Below, one piece after another: positions 1 to 8,637 of a DNA stretch of 64,000 bases. Within the stretch, counting starts at the first letter, position 1. Every line of letters starts with the position of its first letter. The notes beneath the pieces were generated by a model that saw nothing but the letters and a program-made list of their open reading frames with translations, did no database searches and had not been told where the DNA came from. Source of the DNA: Arthrobacter sp. NicSoilB4 (GTDB lineage Bacteria; Actinomycetota; Actinomycetes; Actinomycetales; Micrococcaceae); assembly GCF_019977335.1 (NCBI RefSeq), contig NZ_AP024653.1:3844001-3908000 (forward strand), written 5' to 3'. The position numbers and the translations under genes are program-made.

Positions 1-24
1 GGGAAAGGCGCCTCAGCGGGAAGC

Positions 25-60
25 GGTCAGCAGGAAAGGGCCGGTCAGTAGGAAAGGGCG
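25..60. repeat. 18-bp tandem duplication at the 3' end of the E1-beta gene
   Basis: Two adjacent 18-bp units (25-42 and 43-60) differ at two positions. The second unit holds the last codons and the TGA stop of the E1-beta gene. The first unit would carry a second TGA in the same register, so the stop region itself is duplicated. Short in-frame tandem units at gene ends recur elsewhere in this window. Confidence 0.8.
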
Positions 61-1025
61 CGGTCCAGTGCCTCAAGGAGGCGGTCAATGTCCGGAAGGT
101 AGTCTTCCTCCACCTTCGCCACCGGGTAGGGCATGTGGAAGCCGCCGACCCGGATGACGGGAGCCTCGAGTGAGTGGAAGGCACGCTCGCTGATCCGGGC
201 CGCGATTTCGCCGCCAATACCGCCGAACGTCGGGGCCTCGTGGGCCACAACCAGCCGGCCTGTCTTTTGCACGGATTCCGTGACGGTATCGAAGTCGATC
301 GGCGAGATGGACCGCAGGTCGATCACCTCCACGCTGTGGCCGTCCTCGGCAGCGGCGTTGGCCGCAGCCAGGGCCACCGGAACCAGCGGCCCGTAGACCA
401 CCACAGTGGCATCGGTGCCTTCACGGAGCACGTGCGCCCTGAACGGGTCCGCGGAGGGTCCGGGGGATTCCGTGTCGACCTCGCCCTTGAGCCAGTAGCG
501 GCGCTTCGGCTCGAAGACGATCACGGGATCCTGGCAGTCAACGGCCTGCTGGATCATCCAGTAGGCGTCGTGCGGGTTGGACGGGGTAATGATGCGCAGG
601 CCGGCCGTGTGGGCGAACAACGCCTCCGGGGACTCCGAGTGGTGCTCGATCGAGCCGATGCCGCCGCCATACGGGATGCGGATGACCACCGGCACGGTCA
701 GGTTGCCGTTGCTGCGCGAATGCATTTTGGCCAACTGGGTGGTGATCTGGTTGAAGGCCGGGAACACAAAGCCGTCGAACTGGATCTCGCAGACCGGCAG
801 GTAGCCGCGCAGGGACAGCCCGATGGCGGTGCCGATGATCCCGGACTCCGCGAGCGGGGTGTCCACGACGCGGTCCGCGCCGAACTCGGCGATGAGGCCG
901 TCGGTGACCCGGTAGACGCCGCCCAGTGGTCCAATGTCCTCGCCCATAAGCAGGGCACGGGGGTTGTTGTTCAGGGTTGCTCGCAGGCCTTCGTTGATGG
1001 CCTTGGCAATGGTCATGGTGGTCAT
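45..1025 (-). CDS. pdhB: 2-oxoacid dehydrogenase E1 component, beta subunit
   Basis: Beta subunit of a heterotetrameric thiamine-diphosphate-dependent E1 enzyme. With the alpha subunit it decarboxylates a 2-oxoacid (pyruvate or a branched-chain 2-oxoacid) and passes the acyl group to lipoyl-E2. The 326 aa match the usual family length, with the Pyr-binding domain in the first half (VCEIQFDGFVFPAFNQ, then IRIPYGGGIGSIEHHS) and the transketolase C-terminal domain from about residue 200. The start codon overlaps the stop of the E1-alpha gene as TGATG, so translation is probably coupled; no clear Shine-Dalgarno of its own is seen. An E2 gene may follow beyond the window edge. Substrate (pyruvate versus branched-chain) cannot be settled from sequence by eye, so the symbol is provisional. 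Confidence 0.9.
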   Translation of the reverse strand: MTTMTIAKAINEGLRATLNNNPRALLMGEDIGPLGGVYRVTDGLIAEFGADRVVDTPLAESGIIGTAIGLSLRGYLPVCEIQFDGFVFPAFNQITTQLAKMHSRSNGNLTVPVVIRIPYGGGIGSIEHHSESPEALFAHTAGLRIITPSNPHDAYWMIQQAVDCQDPVIVFEPKRRYWLKGEVDTESPGPSADPFRAHVLREGTDATVVVYGPLVPVALAAANAAAEDGHSVEVIDLRSISPIDFDTVTESVQKTGRLVVAHEAPTFGGIGGEIAARISERAFHSLEAPVIRVGGFHMPYPVAKVEEDYLPDIDRLLEALDRALSY

Positions 1026-2272
1026 CAGTTGGCCGCCTCCGTGTCGGCAGGTTCCGCCTCATCGGCAAATCCGGCGCTGTACTCCTCGAACCACGCCAGC
1101 TCTTCCGCCACGAGCGGGTGGGCCTCCACGTACGTGTTGGCGAAGGCCGTCCGGATGTCCGGGGTCTCCAGATCGTGGGTGGTCTTGCGGACGTACGCGG
1201 CGAGTTCGTCGCCGTCCGCCCTGACCTGCTCGAAGAAGGCGTCGTCGGCCACGCCCTCCGCGCGGAGGTACTTCTCGAGCCGCTCCAGCGGGTCCTTCGC
1301 CCGCCAGCGGCCTTCCTCGGCGGATTCCCGGTATTTGGTGGGATCGTCGGCGGTGGTGTGTGCGCCGACGCGGTAGGTGAAGGCCTCGATCAGTACGGGG
1401 CCCTCGCCCTGGCGGGCGCGTTCCAGCGCCCACTCGGTGACGGCGTGGACGGCGATCACGTCGTTGCCGTCCACCCGGATGCCGGGGAAGCCGTAACCCT
1501 TGGCGCGGTTGGCGAGCGGAATGCGGGTCTGCACGGAGCTGGGGACGGAGATCGCCCAGTGGTTGTTCTGGCAGAAGAACACCACGGGGGCCTTGTAGGA
1601 GGAGGCGAACACCATGGACTCATGGACGTCACCTTCGGAGCTGGCCCCGTCGCCGAAGTAGACCATCACGGCAGCCTTGGGCTCCGTTGCCTGGCCGGCA
1701 GTTCCGTCCGCGAGTGCAGCCGACGCCGCGAACTTCTGGTCGCGCTGGATGCCCATGGCGTACCCCACGGCATGCGGGGTCTGGGCGGCGAGGACCAGCG
1801 TGTAGAGGTGGAAGTTGGTGTCCTTGGGGTTCCAGCCTCCGTTGGAGACTCCGCGGAACTGCCGTAGCAGCTCGGCAAGATCAACGTTGCGGGTCAGCGC
1901 AACGCCGTGCTCGCGGTAGGTAGGAAAGATGTAGTCCTGCGGCTGGCTGGCACGGCCGGAGCCGATCTGGGCCGCTTCCTGGCCGGTCAGCGGAACCCAC
2001 AAGGCCAGCTGGCCCTGCCGCTGCAGGGCGGTGGCCTCCACGTCGAAGCGGCGGATTTTCGCCATGTCGGCATAGAAACCGCGCAGTTCGGCCGGGTCGA
2101 GCCGTTCGGCGTATTCCGAGAAAACGGGATCGGATCCGAGCGTGCCGTCGGGAGCGAGCAGCTGCACCATCGGCTCGACTGGGTCGCCCAGGCGGGCCTC
2201 GGCTTCCGCCTCGAGCCGGTCGTCAATGCCGGTTCCGTCGAACTCGGTAGAGGGCAGATGTGTGGCGCCCAT
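1025..2272 (-). CDS. pdhA: 2-oxoacid dehydrogenase E1 component, alpha subunit
   Basis: Alpha subunit of the TPP-dependent E1 enzyme, 415 aa. The TPP-binding motif begins with GDG at residues 207-209 and ends with NN at 236-237. The phosphorylation-loop region near residues 330-340 (YRVGAHTTADDP) is of the PDH/BCKDH alpha type. I chose the ATG at 2272 because AGGAG lies about 7 nt upstream; an upstream in-frame ATG at 2341 lies inside a palindrome and has no ribosome site. The gene heads a pair with the beta subunit. A 16-bp perfect inverted repeat around a -10-like TATAAC sits directly upstream, so transcription is probably repressor-controlled. It could be annotated as bkdA instead. Confidence 0.9.
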   Translation of the reverse strand: MGATHLPSTEFDGTGIDDRLEAEAEARLGDPVEPMVQLLAPDGTLGSDPVFSEYAERLDPAELRGFYADMAKIRRFDVEATALQRQGQLALWVPLTGQEAAQIGSGRASQPQDYIFPTYREHGVALTRNVDLAELLRQFRGVSNGGWNPKDTNFHLYTLVLAAQTPHAVGYAMGIQRDQKFAASAALADGTAGQATEPKAAVMVYFGDGASSEGDVHESMVFASSYKAPVVFFCQNNHWAISVPSSVQTRIPLANRAKGYGFPGIRVDGNDVIAVHAVTEWALERARQGEGPVLIEAFTYRVGAHTTADDPTKYRESAEEGRWRAKDPLERLEKYLRAEGVADDAFFEQVRADGDELAAYVRKTTHDLETPDIRTAFANTYVEAHPLVAEELAWFEEYSAGFADEAEPADTEAAN

Positions 2273-2317
2273 ACCGTCTCCTTGCTTGCCGCATCCGAAT
2301 GCGCCGCAATCGCTGGG

Positions 2318-2359
2318 ATATATGCCGGACCGGTTATACATTCCCGGTCCGGCATATAT
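2318..2359 (-). promoter_or_regulatory. Perfect 16-bp inverted repeat over the probable E1-alpha promoter
   Basis: Arms 2318-2333 (ATATATGCCGGACCGG) and 2344-2359 are exact reverse complements with a 10-nt spacer. On the minus strand the spacer side carries TATAAC (2338-2333), a good -10 hexamer for the E1 genes, so the repeat would flank and cover the promoter. Each arm also holds a nearly symmetric CCGG-A-CCGG core. No T-run follows, which argues for an operator rather than a terminator. The cognate regulator is unknown. Confidence 0.75.
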
Positions 2360-2419
2360 TTTGGCTTACTCGTCCCTACTTTAGCCGCAGCGGGTCGTCA
2401 GCGGCCGTCATGTTAAGCG

Positions 2420-3538
2420 CTAGGAACGCCGCGGTGGTTTTGTATAGATCGCACAGAGTTCCAGGAAGCGGGTGTTGGCTTCGGTTTCGCCGATACTGAC
2501 CCGCACCCCCTCGTTGGCGAAGGCGCGAACGGAGAGTGCCCGCTCCCCCGCCAGGGCGGCGAACTCCGCACTGTCGGCCCCGAGGTTGAGCCACACGAAG
2601 TTGCCCTGGGCCTCCGGCACGAACCAGCCAAGGTCCCGCAGACCGGCGGTGACGCGGTCCCGTTCGTCCACGAGGCTTTGTACCCTTTCTACAACCTCGC
2701 CGAAGTGCTCCAGCGACGTCACGGCCGCGGTCTCGGCGATCTGGGAGACGGCGAAGGGCGTGGCCGCGACGCGCAGGTGCTGCGTCAGGTCGGGGCGGGA
2801 CACGCTGTAGCCGACCCGGAGCCCCGCCAGGCCGTGGGCCTTTGAAAAGGTCCGCAGGACAACAACGTTGGGGTACTTCCGGTACATTTCGATGCCGTCG
2901 ACGGCATGCTCGTCGCGGACGAACTCCTGGTAGGCCTCATCGATGACCACCACGACGTCGGAGGGGACCCGCTTGATGAAGCGCTCGGTTTCCTCGGTGG
3001 TGAGAATCGGGCCGGTGGGGTTGTTGGGCGTGCACAGCAGGATCATGCGGGTCCGCGCGGTCACGGCTTCGGCCATGGCGTCGAGATCGTGGCGGCCGTC
3101 GCCGGTCAGCGGAATCCGGACACTCTCGGCGCCGGCAAGCCCGACGCAGATCGGGTACGCCTCGAAGGAGCGCCACGCGTAGATGACCTCGTCGGGCTTG
3201 CCGTCGTCGTTCTGTCCCGCGAACGTGGCCAGCAGCTGGTTGAGTGCCCCGAGGCTTCCGGCACCGGTGACGATGTCCTCGGCGGGTACGTCCAGGAATT
3301 CGGCCAGCTTTCCGCGCAGCCTGCTGCTCAGTGGATCCGGGTAGCGGTTGAAGTCGGTCTGCGCCGCGATGGCCTGCTGCACTGCAGGGATCGGAGGGAG
3401 CGGGTTTTCGTTGGAGGAAAGCTTGTAGCTGGCCAGACCCTCGACGGGGACCGGCGGCTTGCCGGCCGCGTAGCGGGGAAGAAGGTCTACCACCGGGCGG
3501 GGCCGGATGCCCCCGGCCGTGTTCTCTGATGAAGTCAT
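2420..3538 (-). CDS. hisC: Histidinol-phosphate aminotransferase
   Basis: PLP-dependent fold-type I aminotransferase that converts imidazole-acetol phosphate and glutamate to histidinol phosphate in histidine synthesis; some actinobacterial homologues also act on aromatic 2-oxoacids. The start at 3538 gives 372 aa, a normal length. The N-terminal motif KLSSNENPLPP (39-49), the PNNPTGP motif (171-177), D200-EAYQEF and the Schiff-base lysine K233 in RTFSKAHGLAGLRVGY are all present. The gene stands alone, divergent from the small membrane protein at 3636; no other his genes are nearby, which fits a second copy or the aromatic aminotransferase subgroup as well as HisC. Confidence 0.85.
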   Translation of the reverse strand: MTSSENTAGGIRPRPVVDLLPRYAAGKPPVPVEGLASYKLSSNENPLPPIPAVQQAIAAQTDFNRYPDPLSSRLRGKLAEFLDVPAEDIVTGAGSLGALNQLLATFAGQNDDGKPDEVIYAWRSFEAYPICVGLAGAESVRIPLTGDGRHDLDAMAEAVTARTRMILLCTPNNPTGPILTTEETERFIKRVPSDVVVVIDEAYQEFVRDEHAVDGIEMYRKYPNVVVLRTFSKAHGLAGLRVGYSVSRPDLTQHLRVAATPFAVSQIAETAAVTSLEHFGEVVERVQSLVDERDRVTAGLRDLGWFVPEAQGNFVWLNLGADSAEFAALAGERALSVRAFANEGVRVSIGETEANTRFLELCAIYTKPPRRS

Positions 3539-3635
3539 GCCAACCAGCCTACTTCGGGTCCGCGCCGCAGTAGTTGGCCGCAAGAGGGGGATATGGTCCC
3601 TGCCGCTGCCGGCGGGGATATGACAGCATGGGCCC

Positions 3636-4022
3636 ATGCGCTCATTCATCGTTCGCGTCATCATCAACGGGCTGGCCCTGGCCATCGCGTGCTGGATCCT
3701 CACCGGTCTGGATATTTCCACGGCAGGCAACGGCACCATGGGCATCATCCTGGGCTACTTGTTCATCGGCCTGATCTTCGGGCTCGTCAATGCGTTCGTC
3801 AAACCCATCGTCAGCCTGTTGTCGCTGCCGATCACCATCCTCACCCTGGGCCTTTTCACGGTTGTCATCAATGCCGGGATGCTCTACCTGACGTCCTGGA
3901 TCAGCAGCTACACCACCGTGCATTTCACGATTGACAGCTTCTTCTGGACCGCGATTTTTGCGGCACTCATAATCAGCGCAATTTCCCTCGTGGCGAGTTT
4001 TCTTCCCGCGGTAGACCGCTAG
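3636..4022 (+). CDS. Phage-holin-family (superfamily IV / YvlD-like) membrane protein
   Basis: A 128-aa protein made almost wholly of four hydrophobic helices (about residues 5-25, 35-55, 62-85 and 100-122). This matches the four-TMS phage holin superfamily IV proteins common in actinobacterial chromosomes. There is no phage gene around it, so the family name should not be read as prophage. Function is not known; related proteins are usually housekeeping membrane proteins of unclear role. Its 3' end overlaps the 3' end of the convergent hydrolase gene by 50 bp, and an imperfect GC-rich hairpin follows the stop. Confidence 0.8.
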   Translation: MRSFIVRVIINGLALAIACWILTGLDISTAGNGTMGIILGYLFIGLIFGLVNAFVKPIVSLLSLPITILTLGLFTVVINAGMLYLTSWISSYTTVHFTIDSFFWTAIFAALIISAISLVASFLPAVDR

Positions 4023-5394
4023 CCGCCCCGGGCCTTCCTCCCCGGCCCGGCGGCATCGGTTCACGCCGCAGGGAAAATCGCGTCACCGTAGCCGTACCGC
4101 CGGCGCCGACCACGGCAGCGAGCGCAGCGGTGGAGGCCGCCAGCGAGGGATCCCGGCTGGCCGCGACGTCCCGGGCAGCGTCGGCGTAGCGTCCCATGGC
4201 GTGGCCGGGGCCAAGACCAGGTCCCAGCCATTCCGGCCCGGGGATCGGACTGGTCAGGGTCACGGTCACGCGGTCCTTCGTGTCCGGGTTGGGCTGCCCG
4301 TCCGCGCCGGGAACCCAGTCCGCTTCGTGCTCCAGATGCAGGCTGCTGGTGCCGGCCGGGGGCTCGATCCCGCCCACCGGGGACCCCGCCGTGAGCACGA
4401 ACTTCAGCTCGTAGTCCGCCAGGAACGCCTTGTCCCTGCCGAGGTTCATGGCGTGGATGCCGCCCTGGCTGTAGCCGACGGCGGCTACCTGGTCCCCGGC
4501 CTCGGCGCCGGCCTCCGCCAGCGCCCGGCGGACGGCCGCGGCGGTCTCGGCCGAGTCGTAGCCGAGGCCCTCTGCGATGCCTCCGGCGTCGAAGGGGTTG
4601 GTGCCTTGCGGCAATCCGTCCAGTTGCGTTCCGGGGAAGATCACCGCCCAGGCGCGGCTGCCGCTCTCCCCCAGCCGGAGGACCTCGATAGCCCCGCTGT
4701 CTCGGCCGACGGCCTCGGCACGAAGCAGGAGCCCGGCCGGTGACACGTCGGCCTCCTCGCGCCAGGTGTCCCTGCCGATGATCCGGACCGGCCGGGGGTG
4801 CAGGAAATCCAGGCCGGCAGCGTCCGTCAATCCGCGGACCGCGTCCCGGACGCCGCCGCCGGGTCCTCCTGACCCGGTCTGGCCGGCGGGGAGTCCGAGT
4901 AGCCGCGACAGCCGTTCCGGCGCCACGTCGAGCCCGTCCTCGACGGTGTCAAGCAGCGTGACCGGAGGCAGGCCGAACAGCCCCCACAGGGGCCCGAATG
5001 CCGGGCCGGTCCGGCCGATCCGCAGGATCAGGGTGTTCCGCGCTTCCGCGAACTCGTACTCCCGGTGGCTCGCACGGACAGCGCTGCCCAGACGCTCCAG
5101 CTCCGTCCGGACCCGGCGGACGGCCCGGGCCGCCTCCCCGACGGCAGTAATCGCATTGCTGCCGCTGGTGTACGAGTCATATTGGTACGGAAACAGGGCG
5201 CGGCGCACGGCTTCGGCCTCCTCGTCCACGGCCGCCAGCTCCCGGACAATCCCGTCCAGCGCCGATGCTCCGGCCAGCAGTTCCTCGAACTGGAAGCTGA
5301 GACCGCCCACCCCGCCCCGGATGCGCAGCATCCCGTCCACGGACGGGACCGGGACCGGCGCTGCGCCGGAGCCGGCCGGTGTGGCTTCGGCCAT
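3973..5394 (-). CDS. Alpha/beta-hydrolase-fold protein with helical N-terminal domain
   Basis: No named family recognised. Residues about 35-120 are predicted helical (LSFQFEELLAGASALDGIV, then a long Arg/Glu-rich helix). The C-terminal half (about 200-440) looks like an alpha/beta hydrolase: the nucleophile elbow GYSQGG places Ser309, and candidate acid and base residues follow in HEADWVPG and GPGHAMGRYA. The elbow and the domain order resemble cutinase-like PE-PPE hydrolases, but the similarity is only in motif. No signal peptide is visible. The start at 5394 overlaps the stop of the upstream small helical protein as TGATG, so the two are translationally coupled and probably work together, perhaps as a type-VII-like or polymorphic secreted module. 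The 3' end overlaps the holin-like gene antisense. Confidence 0.7.
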   Translation of the reverse strand: MAEATPAGSGAAPVPVPSVDGMLRIRGGVGGLSFQFEELLAGASALDGIVRELAAVDEEAEAVRRALFPYQYDSYTSGSNAITAVGEAARAVRRVRTELERLGSAVRASHREYEFAEARNTLILRIGRTGPAFGPLWGLFGLPPVTLLDTVEDGLDVAPERLSRLLGLPAGQTGSGGPGGGVRDAVRGLTDAAGLDFLHPRPVRIIGRDTWREEADVSPAGLLLRAEAVGRDSGAIEVLRLGESGSRAWAVIFPGTQLDGLPQGTNPFDAGGIAEGLGYDSAETAAAVRRALAEAGAEAGDQVAAVGYSQGGIHAMNLGRDKAFLADYELKFVLTAGSPVGGIEPPAGTSSLHLEHEADWVPGADGQPNPDTKDRVTVTLTSPIPGPEWLGPGLGPGHAMGRYADAARDVAASRDPSLAASTAALAAVVGAGGTATVTRFSLRREPMPPGRGGRPGAASGLPREENSPRGKLR

Positions 5395-5762
5395 CAGCCC
5401 GGCCGGCCCGAGGCCTGCGCCGCGTTCCGGGCGTGCCGGAGGACGACGGCGACGGACTCTTCGAGGGCCGTCCGGCTGCGGCGCAGGGATGCGGCCTGCA
5501 GGGACAGGGCAGTCCGGTAGGCCCGGCCAGCCGGGGACTGCCAGGTACGCAGTTCCACACTGGCCAGCCGGGCCAGCACGGCGTCGGTGTTGTCCGCGCA
5601 GGCGGCCATACGGGCGGCCAACTGCTGGATCTCGAAGCTCCGCGATGCGCACGCCGCGGCGTCGGAAGCCAGGACGCCCCCGCCCGCTCCGCCGCTGCCG
5701 TCGCCGTTGCTGGCCGGGTTTCCTGCCGCGGCGGCGCTGATGTTGGTTACTCCGGTGGACAT
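5394..5762 (-). CDS. Small WXG100-like helical protein, partner of the hydrolase
   Basis: A 122-aa protein with a Gly/Ala/Ser-rich N-terminus followed by two long helices (about 40-72 and 80-118) joined by the turn TWQSPAGRAYR at 73-83. That layout resembles the helix-W-x-G-helix hairpin of ESAT-6/WXG100 proteins, though the canonical WxG is replaced by W-x-x-P-A-G. The start at 5762 was chosen because upstream codons lie in the purB promoter region and lack family character. It is the first gene of a two-gene unit with the hydrolase. Name and function are inferred from architecture only. Confidence 0.65.
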   Translation of the reverse strand: MSTGVTNISAAAAGNPASNGDGSGGAGGGVLASDAAACASRSFEIQQLAARMAACADNTDAVLARLASVELRTWQSPAGRAYRTALSLQAASLRRSRTALEESVAVVLRHARNAAQASGRPG

Positions 5763-5925
5763 ACCAACGACGCTAGGGTCCCTGCCGGGCGGGCTGAAGT
5801 TCCCCGCCTCTCCATGTGGACAACCCGGGCAGTGCACCGCTCGGCGAACGGGGTGCGAGCCCGGCCGGAAGTCACATGAATCAGCGCGCTTAAGGCCCGG
5901 CGGGACTTCGTGAAAGAATCGGCAC

Positions 5926-7368
5926 ATGCCTGAAACTGCCGCCACAGCTGATACCCGCACGCCGTCCGGACGACGGGCCCTCGCCGCGTCCGCACAACAG
6001 ATCGCGCTCGGCCCGCTGGACGGCCGGTACCAGTCCGCCGTCGCGCCGCTGGTCGACTACCTCTCCGAAGCCGCCCTCAACCGTGACCGGGTCGCCGTCG
6101 AGGTCGAGTGGCTCATCCACCTCACCGGCAAGAGTGTGCTCCCCGGCGCCGGACCGCTGACCGCGGAACAGCAGGACAAGCTCCGCGCCATCGTCACCGA
6201 GTTCGACGCCGCGTCGGTCGCCGAACTGGCGGACATCGAAGCCGTCACGGTGCACGATGTCAAGGCCGTCGAGTACTACATCGGCCGCCGCCTGCCCGGC
6301 ATCGGGATCGAACACCTGACCGCCATGGTGCACTTCGGCTGCACCTCCGAGGACATTAACAACCTGTCCTACGCCCTGGGCGTCAAGGGCGCCGTGGAGG
6401 AGGTCTGGCTGCCCGCAGCCCGGAAGCTCGTTGCGCAGATCAGCGCCATGGCAGAAGCCAACCGGGCCGTGCCGATGCTCTCCCGCACGCACGGCCAGCC
6501 GGCCACCCCCACCACGCTCGGCAAGGAACTGGCAGTCATCGCGCACCGCCTGACCCGCCAGCTGGACCGCATCGCCCGGACCGAATACCTCGGCAAGATC
6601 AACGGCGCCACCGGCACGTACGCCGCCCACGTGGCCTCGGTCCCCGGCGCCGACTGGGAGCAGGTCGCCAAGACCTTCGTCGAAACGCTGGGCCTGGACT
6701 GGAACCCGCTGACCACACAGATCGAAAGCCACGACTGGCAGGCCGAACTGTACGCCGACGTCGCGCGGTTCAACCGGATCCTGCACAATGTCTGCACGGA
6801 CATCTGGAGCTACATCTCGATCGGCTACTTCGTGCAGATTCCGGTCGCGGGCGCCACCGGCTCCTCCACCATGCCGCACAAGGTCAACCCGATCCGCTTC
6901 GAAAACGCTGAGGCCAACCTGGAGATCTCCTCCGGCCTGCTGGACGTGCTGGGCTCCACCCTGGTCACCTCCCGCTGGCAGCGCGACCTCACCGATTCCT
7001 CCTCGCAGCGCAACATCGGCGTGGCGTTCGGCCACTCGCTGCTCGCCATCTCCAACGTGGCCAAGGGCCTGGACCGGCTCAAGGTGGCGGAGGACGTGCT
7101 GGCCGCCGACCTCGACACCAACTGGGAAGTCCTCGGCGAGGCCATCCAGATGGTCATGCGCGCGGAGGCCATCGCCGGCGTCGAAGGCATGGAAAACCCC
7201 TACGAGCGGCTCAAGGACCTGACCCGCGGGCAGCGCGTCGACTCTGCCAGGATGCAGGAGTTCGTCCAGAGCCTGGGCCTGTCCGCGGACGCCGAAGCCC
7301 GGCTCCTGGCGCTCACCCCCGGCAAGTACACCGGCATTGCTGACAAGCTGGTGGACCACCTCGCATGA
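5926..7368 (+). CDS. purB: Adenylosuccinate lyase
   Basis: Cleaves adenylosuccinate to AMP and fumarate, and SAICAR to AICAR, in purine synthesis. The 480 aa fit the longer PurB subgroup. The fumarase/aspartase-superfamily signature GSSTMPHKVNP is at residues 312-322, and the TRTHGQPA-type catalytic His motif appears as SRTHGQPATPTT near residue 185. The last codon overlaps the next gene as ATGA, so the downstream phosphatase is co-translated. No other pur genes are adjacent. Confidence 0.97.
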   Translation: MPETAATADTRTPSGRRALAASAQQIALGPLDGRYQSAVAPLVDYLSEAALNRDRVAVEVEWLIHLTGKSVLPGAGPLTAEQQDKLRAIVTEFDAASVAELADIEAVTVHDVKAVEYYIGRRLPGIGIEHLTAMVHFGCTSEDINNLSYALGVKGAVEEVWLPAARKLVAQISAMAEANRAVPMLSRTHGQPATPTTLGKELAVIAHRLTRQLDRIARTEYLGKINGATGTYAAHVASVPGADWEQVAKTFVETLGLDWNPLTTQIESHDWQAELYADVARFNRILHNVCTDIWSYISIGYFVQIPVAGATGSSTMPHKVNPIRFENAEANLEISSGLLDVLGSTLVTSRWQRDLTDSSSQRNIGVAFGHSLLAISNVAKGLDRLKVAEDVLAADLDTNWEVLGEAIQMVMRAEAIAGVEGMENPYERLKDLTRGQRVDSARMQEFVQSLGLSADAEARLLALTPGKYTGIADKLVDHLA

Positions 7369-8033
7369 GGCTCCTGCTCATCCGCCACGGCCAGACGCCG
7401 GGAAACGTCCTGGGGCAGCTGGACACCGCCCACCCGGGCCCCGGGCTGACCGAGCTCGGCGAGCGGCAGGCCGCCGCCCTGGCGCGGTCGCTGGCGAATG
7501 AGCAGATCGACTTCCTTTATGCCTCCACGCTGATCCGCACCCAGATCACGGCCGCGCCGCTCTCGACCGTGCGCGGCCTGAAGATCGAGGTGCTGGAGGG
7601 TCTGCACGAGATCGAAGCCGGGTCCCTGGAGAAGCTCACCGATAAGGCATCGCACCTGCGCTATCTCGGAACGGTGTTTGGCTGGGCCGACGGGGAACTG
7701 CACCGCAGGATGCCGGGCGGACCCAGCGGGCACGACTTCTTCGAACGCTACGATGCCTCGATCGCCCGGATCGCCGCCGCTGCGGCGTCCGGCGACGCCG
7801 GGGCAGTGGCCGTGGTCAGCCACGGCGCCGCGATCCGCGTCTGGGCGGGCCTTCGGGCCAGCAATGTGGAGCCGGGTTTCGCCGCCCGCCACGTCCTCGC
7901 CAACACCGGGATTGTGGCGCTGGAAGGGGACCCCGACGCCGGCTGGCGGCTCATCCACTGGGACGACAGCCCCGTGGGCGGCCTGGCGCTGCTGGATCCG
8001 ACGGCGGAGGATCCCACCGGCCGCACGCCGTAG
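7365..8033 (+). CDS. Histidine phosphatase family protein
   Basis: Phosphoglycerate-mutase-like phosphatase of 222 aa. The catalytic RHG is at residues 7-9 (LLIRHGQTPGN), and the second histidine lies in VVSHGAAIRVWAG. The acidic EIEAGSLE segment fits the family. The start overlaps purB by ATGA, so the two form an operon; a role in nucleotide or sugar-phosphate turnover is plausible but the substrate is not determined. The coding part ends in a Pro/Thr-rich tail. Confidence 0.88.
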   Translation: MRLLLIRHGQTPGNVLGQLDTAHPGPGLTELGERQAAALARSLANEQIDFLYASTLIRTQITAAPLSTVRGLKIEVLEGLHEIEAGSLEKLTDKASHLRYLGTVFGWADGELHRRMPGGPSGHDFFERYDASIARIAAAAASGDAGAVAVVSHGAAIRVWAGLRASNVEPGFAARHVLANTGIVALEGDPDAGWRLIHWDDSPVGGLALLDPTAEDPTGRTP

Positions 8034-8127
8034 CAGAATTCTCAGAACCCTAACGCGCAGGAAACACAGCCGAAACCGGCGCTGCCTAGCCTTAATCTGC
8101 ATAACCCTTCGGCGAAGCGAGGCAGCC

Positions 8128-8631
8128 ATGCAGACGAATCCGCGGCTCAACATCCGGCAGGTCACCTGGGCCAACCCGGTGGGCGCGGACCTCCGCGCCG
8201 CCCAGCAGGCCGAACTCGATGCCCGCTTCGGCACGAACGACCACGAACCCGGACCGCCGCCGTCGGAGGCTGACACGGCAGTCTTCCTGGTCGCCCACGA
8301 CAAGGCGTCGGGGCAGCCCGTGGGCTGCGGCGGCCTGCGCATCCTGGACACGCACACGGCCGAGATCAAACGCCTCTATGTGCTCCCGTACACCCGCGGT
8401 TCGGGGGTTGCCAGCTCCATCCTCGCTGCGCTGGAGGCGCATGCCCATTCGCTCGGCATCACCTCCATCACTGCGGAGGCCGGCTCGGTGCAGACTGACG
8501 GGCGCCAGTTTTACGAGAACTCGGGCTTCGTCCCGGTGCCGAACTTCGGGCCGTACATCGGGGTGGAGCACTCCTACTGCTACGCGAAGGCCATCGATTC
8601 GCACAGCGCCGCGCACACGGCCATGGCCTGA
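8128..8631 (+). CDS. GNAT family N-acetyltransferase
   Basis: A 167-aa single-domain GNAT enzyme that would transfer acetyl from acetyl-CoA to an amine. The acetyl-CoA-binding loop is RLYVLPYTRGSGVASSIL, followed by the typical beta-strand and helix with NSGFVPVPNFGPYIG. The start at 8128 is the first ATG after a spacer that follows the phosphatase gene by about 95 bp. Substrate is not predictable. It is convergent with the FAD monooxygenase, with only 6 bp between. Confidence 0.85.
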   Translation: MQTNPRLNIRQVTWANPVGADLRAAQQAELDARFGTNDHEPGPPPSEADTAVFLVAHDKASGQPVGCGGLRILDTHTAEIKRLYVLPYTRGSGVASSILAALEAHAHSLGITSITAEAGSVQTDGRQFYENSGFVPVPNFGPYIGVEHSYCYAKAIDSHSAAHTAMA

Positions 8632-8637
8632 CCGGGG

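Noticed and set aside
3636..4022. Prophage, suggested by a holin-like gene
   Set aside because: No lysin, terminase, capsid or integrase is near; this family is common in chromosomes.
5890..7359. A 489-codon open frame on the minus strand across purB
   Set aside because: It mirrors purB codon positions, has no family features and lacks a ribosome site. In GC-rich DNA such antisense frames are common.
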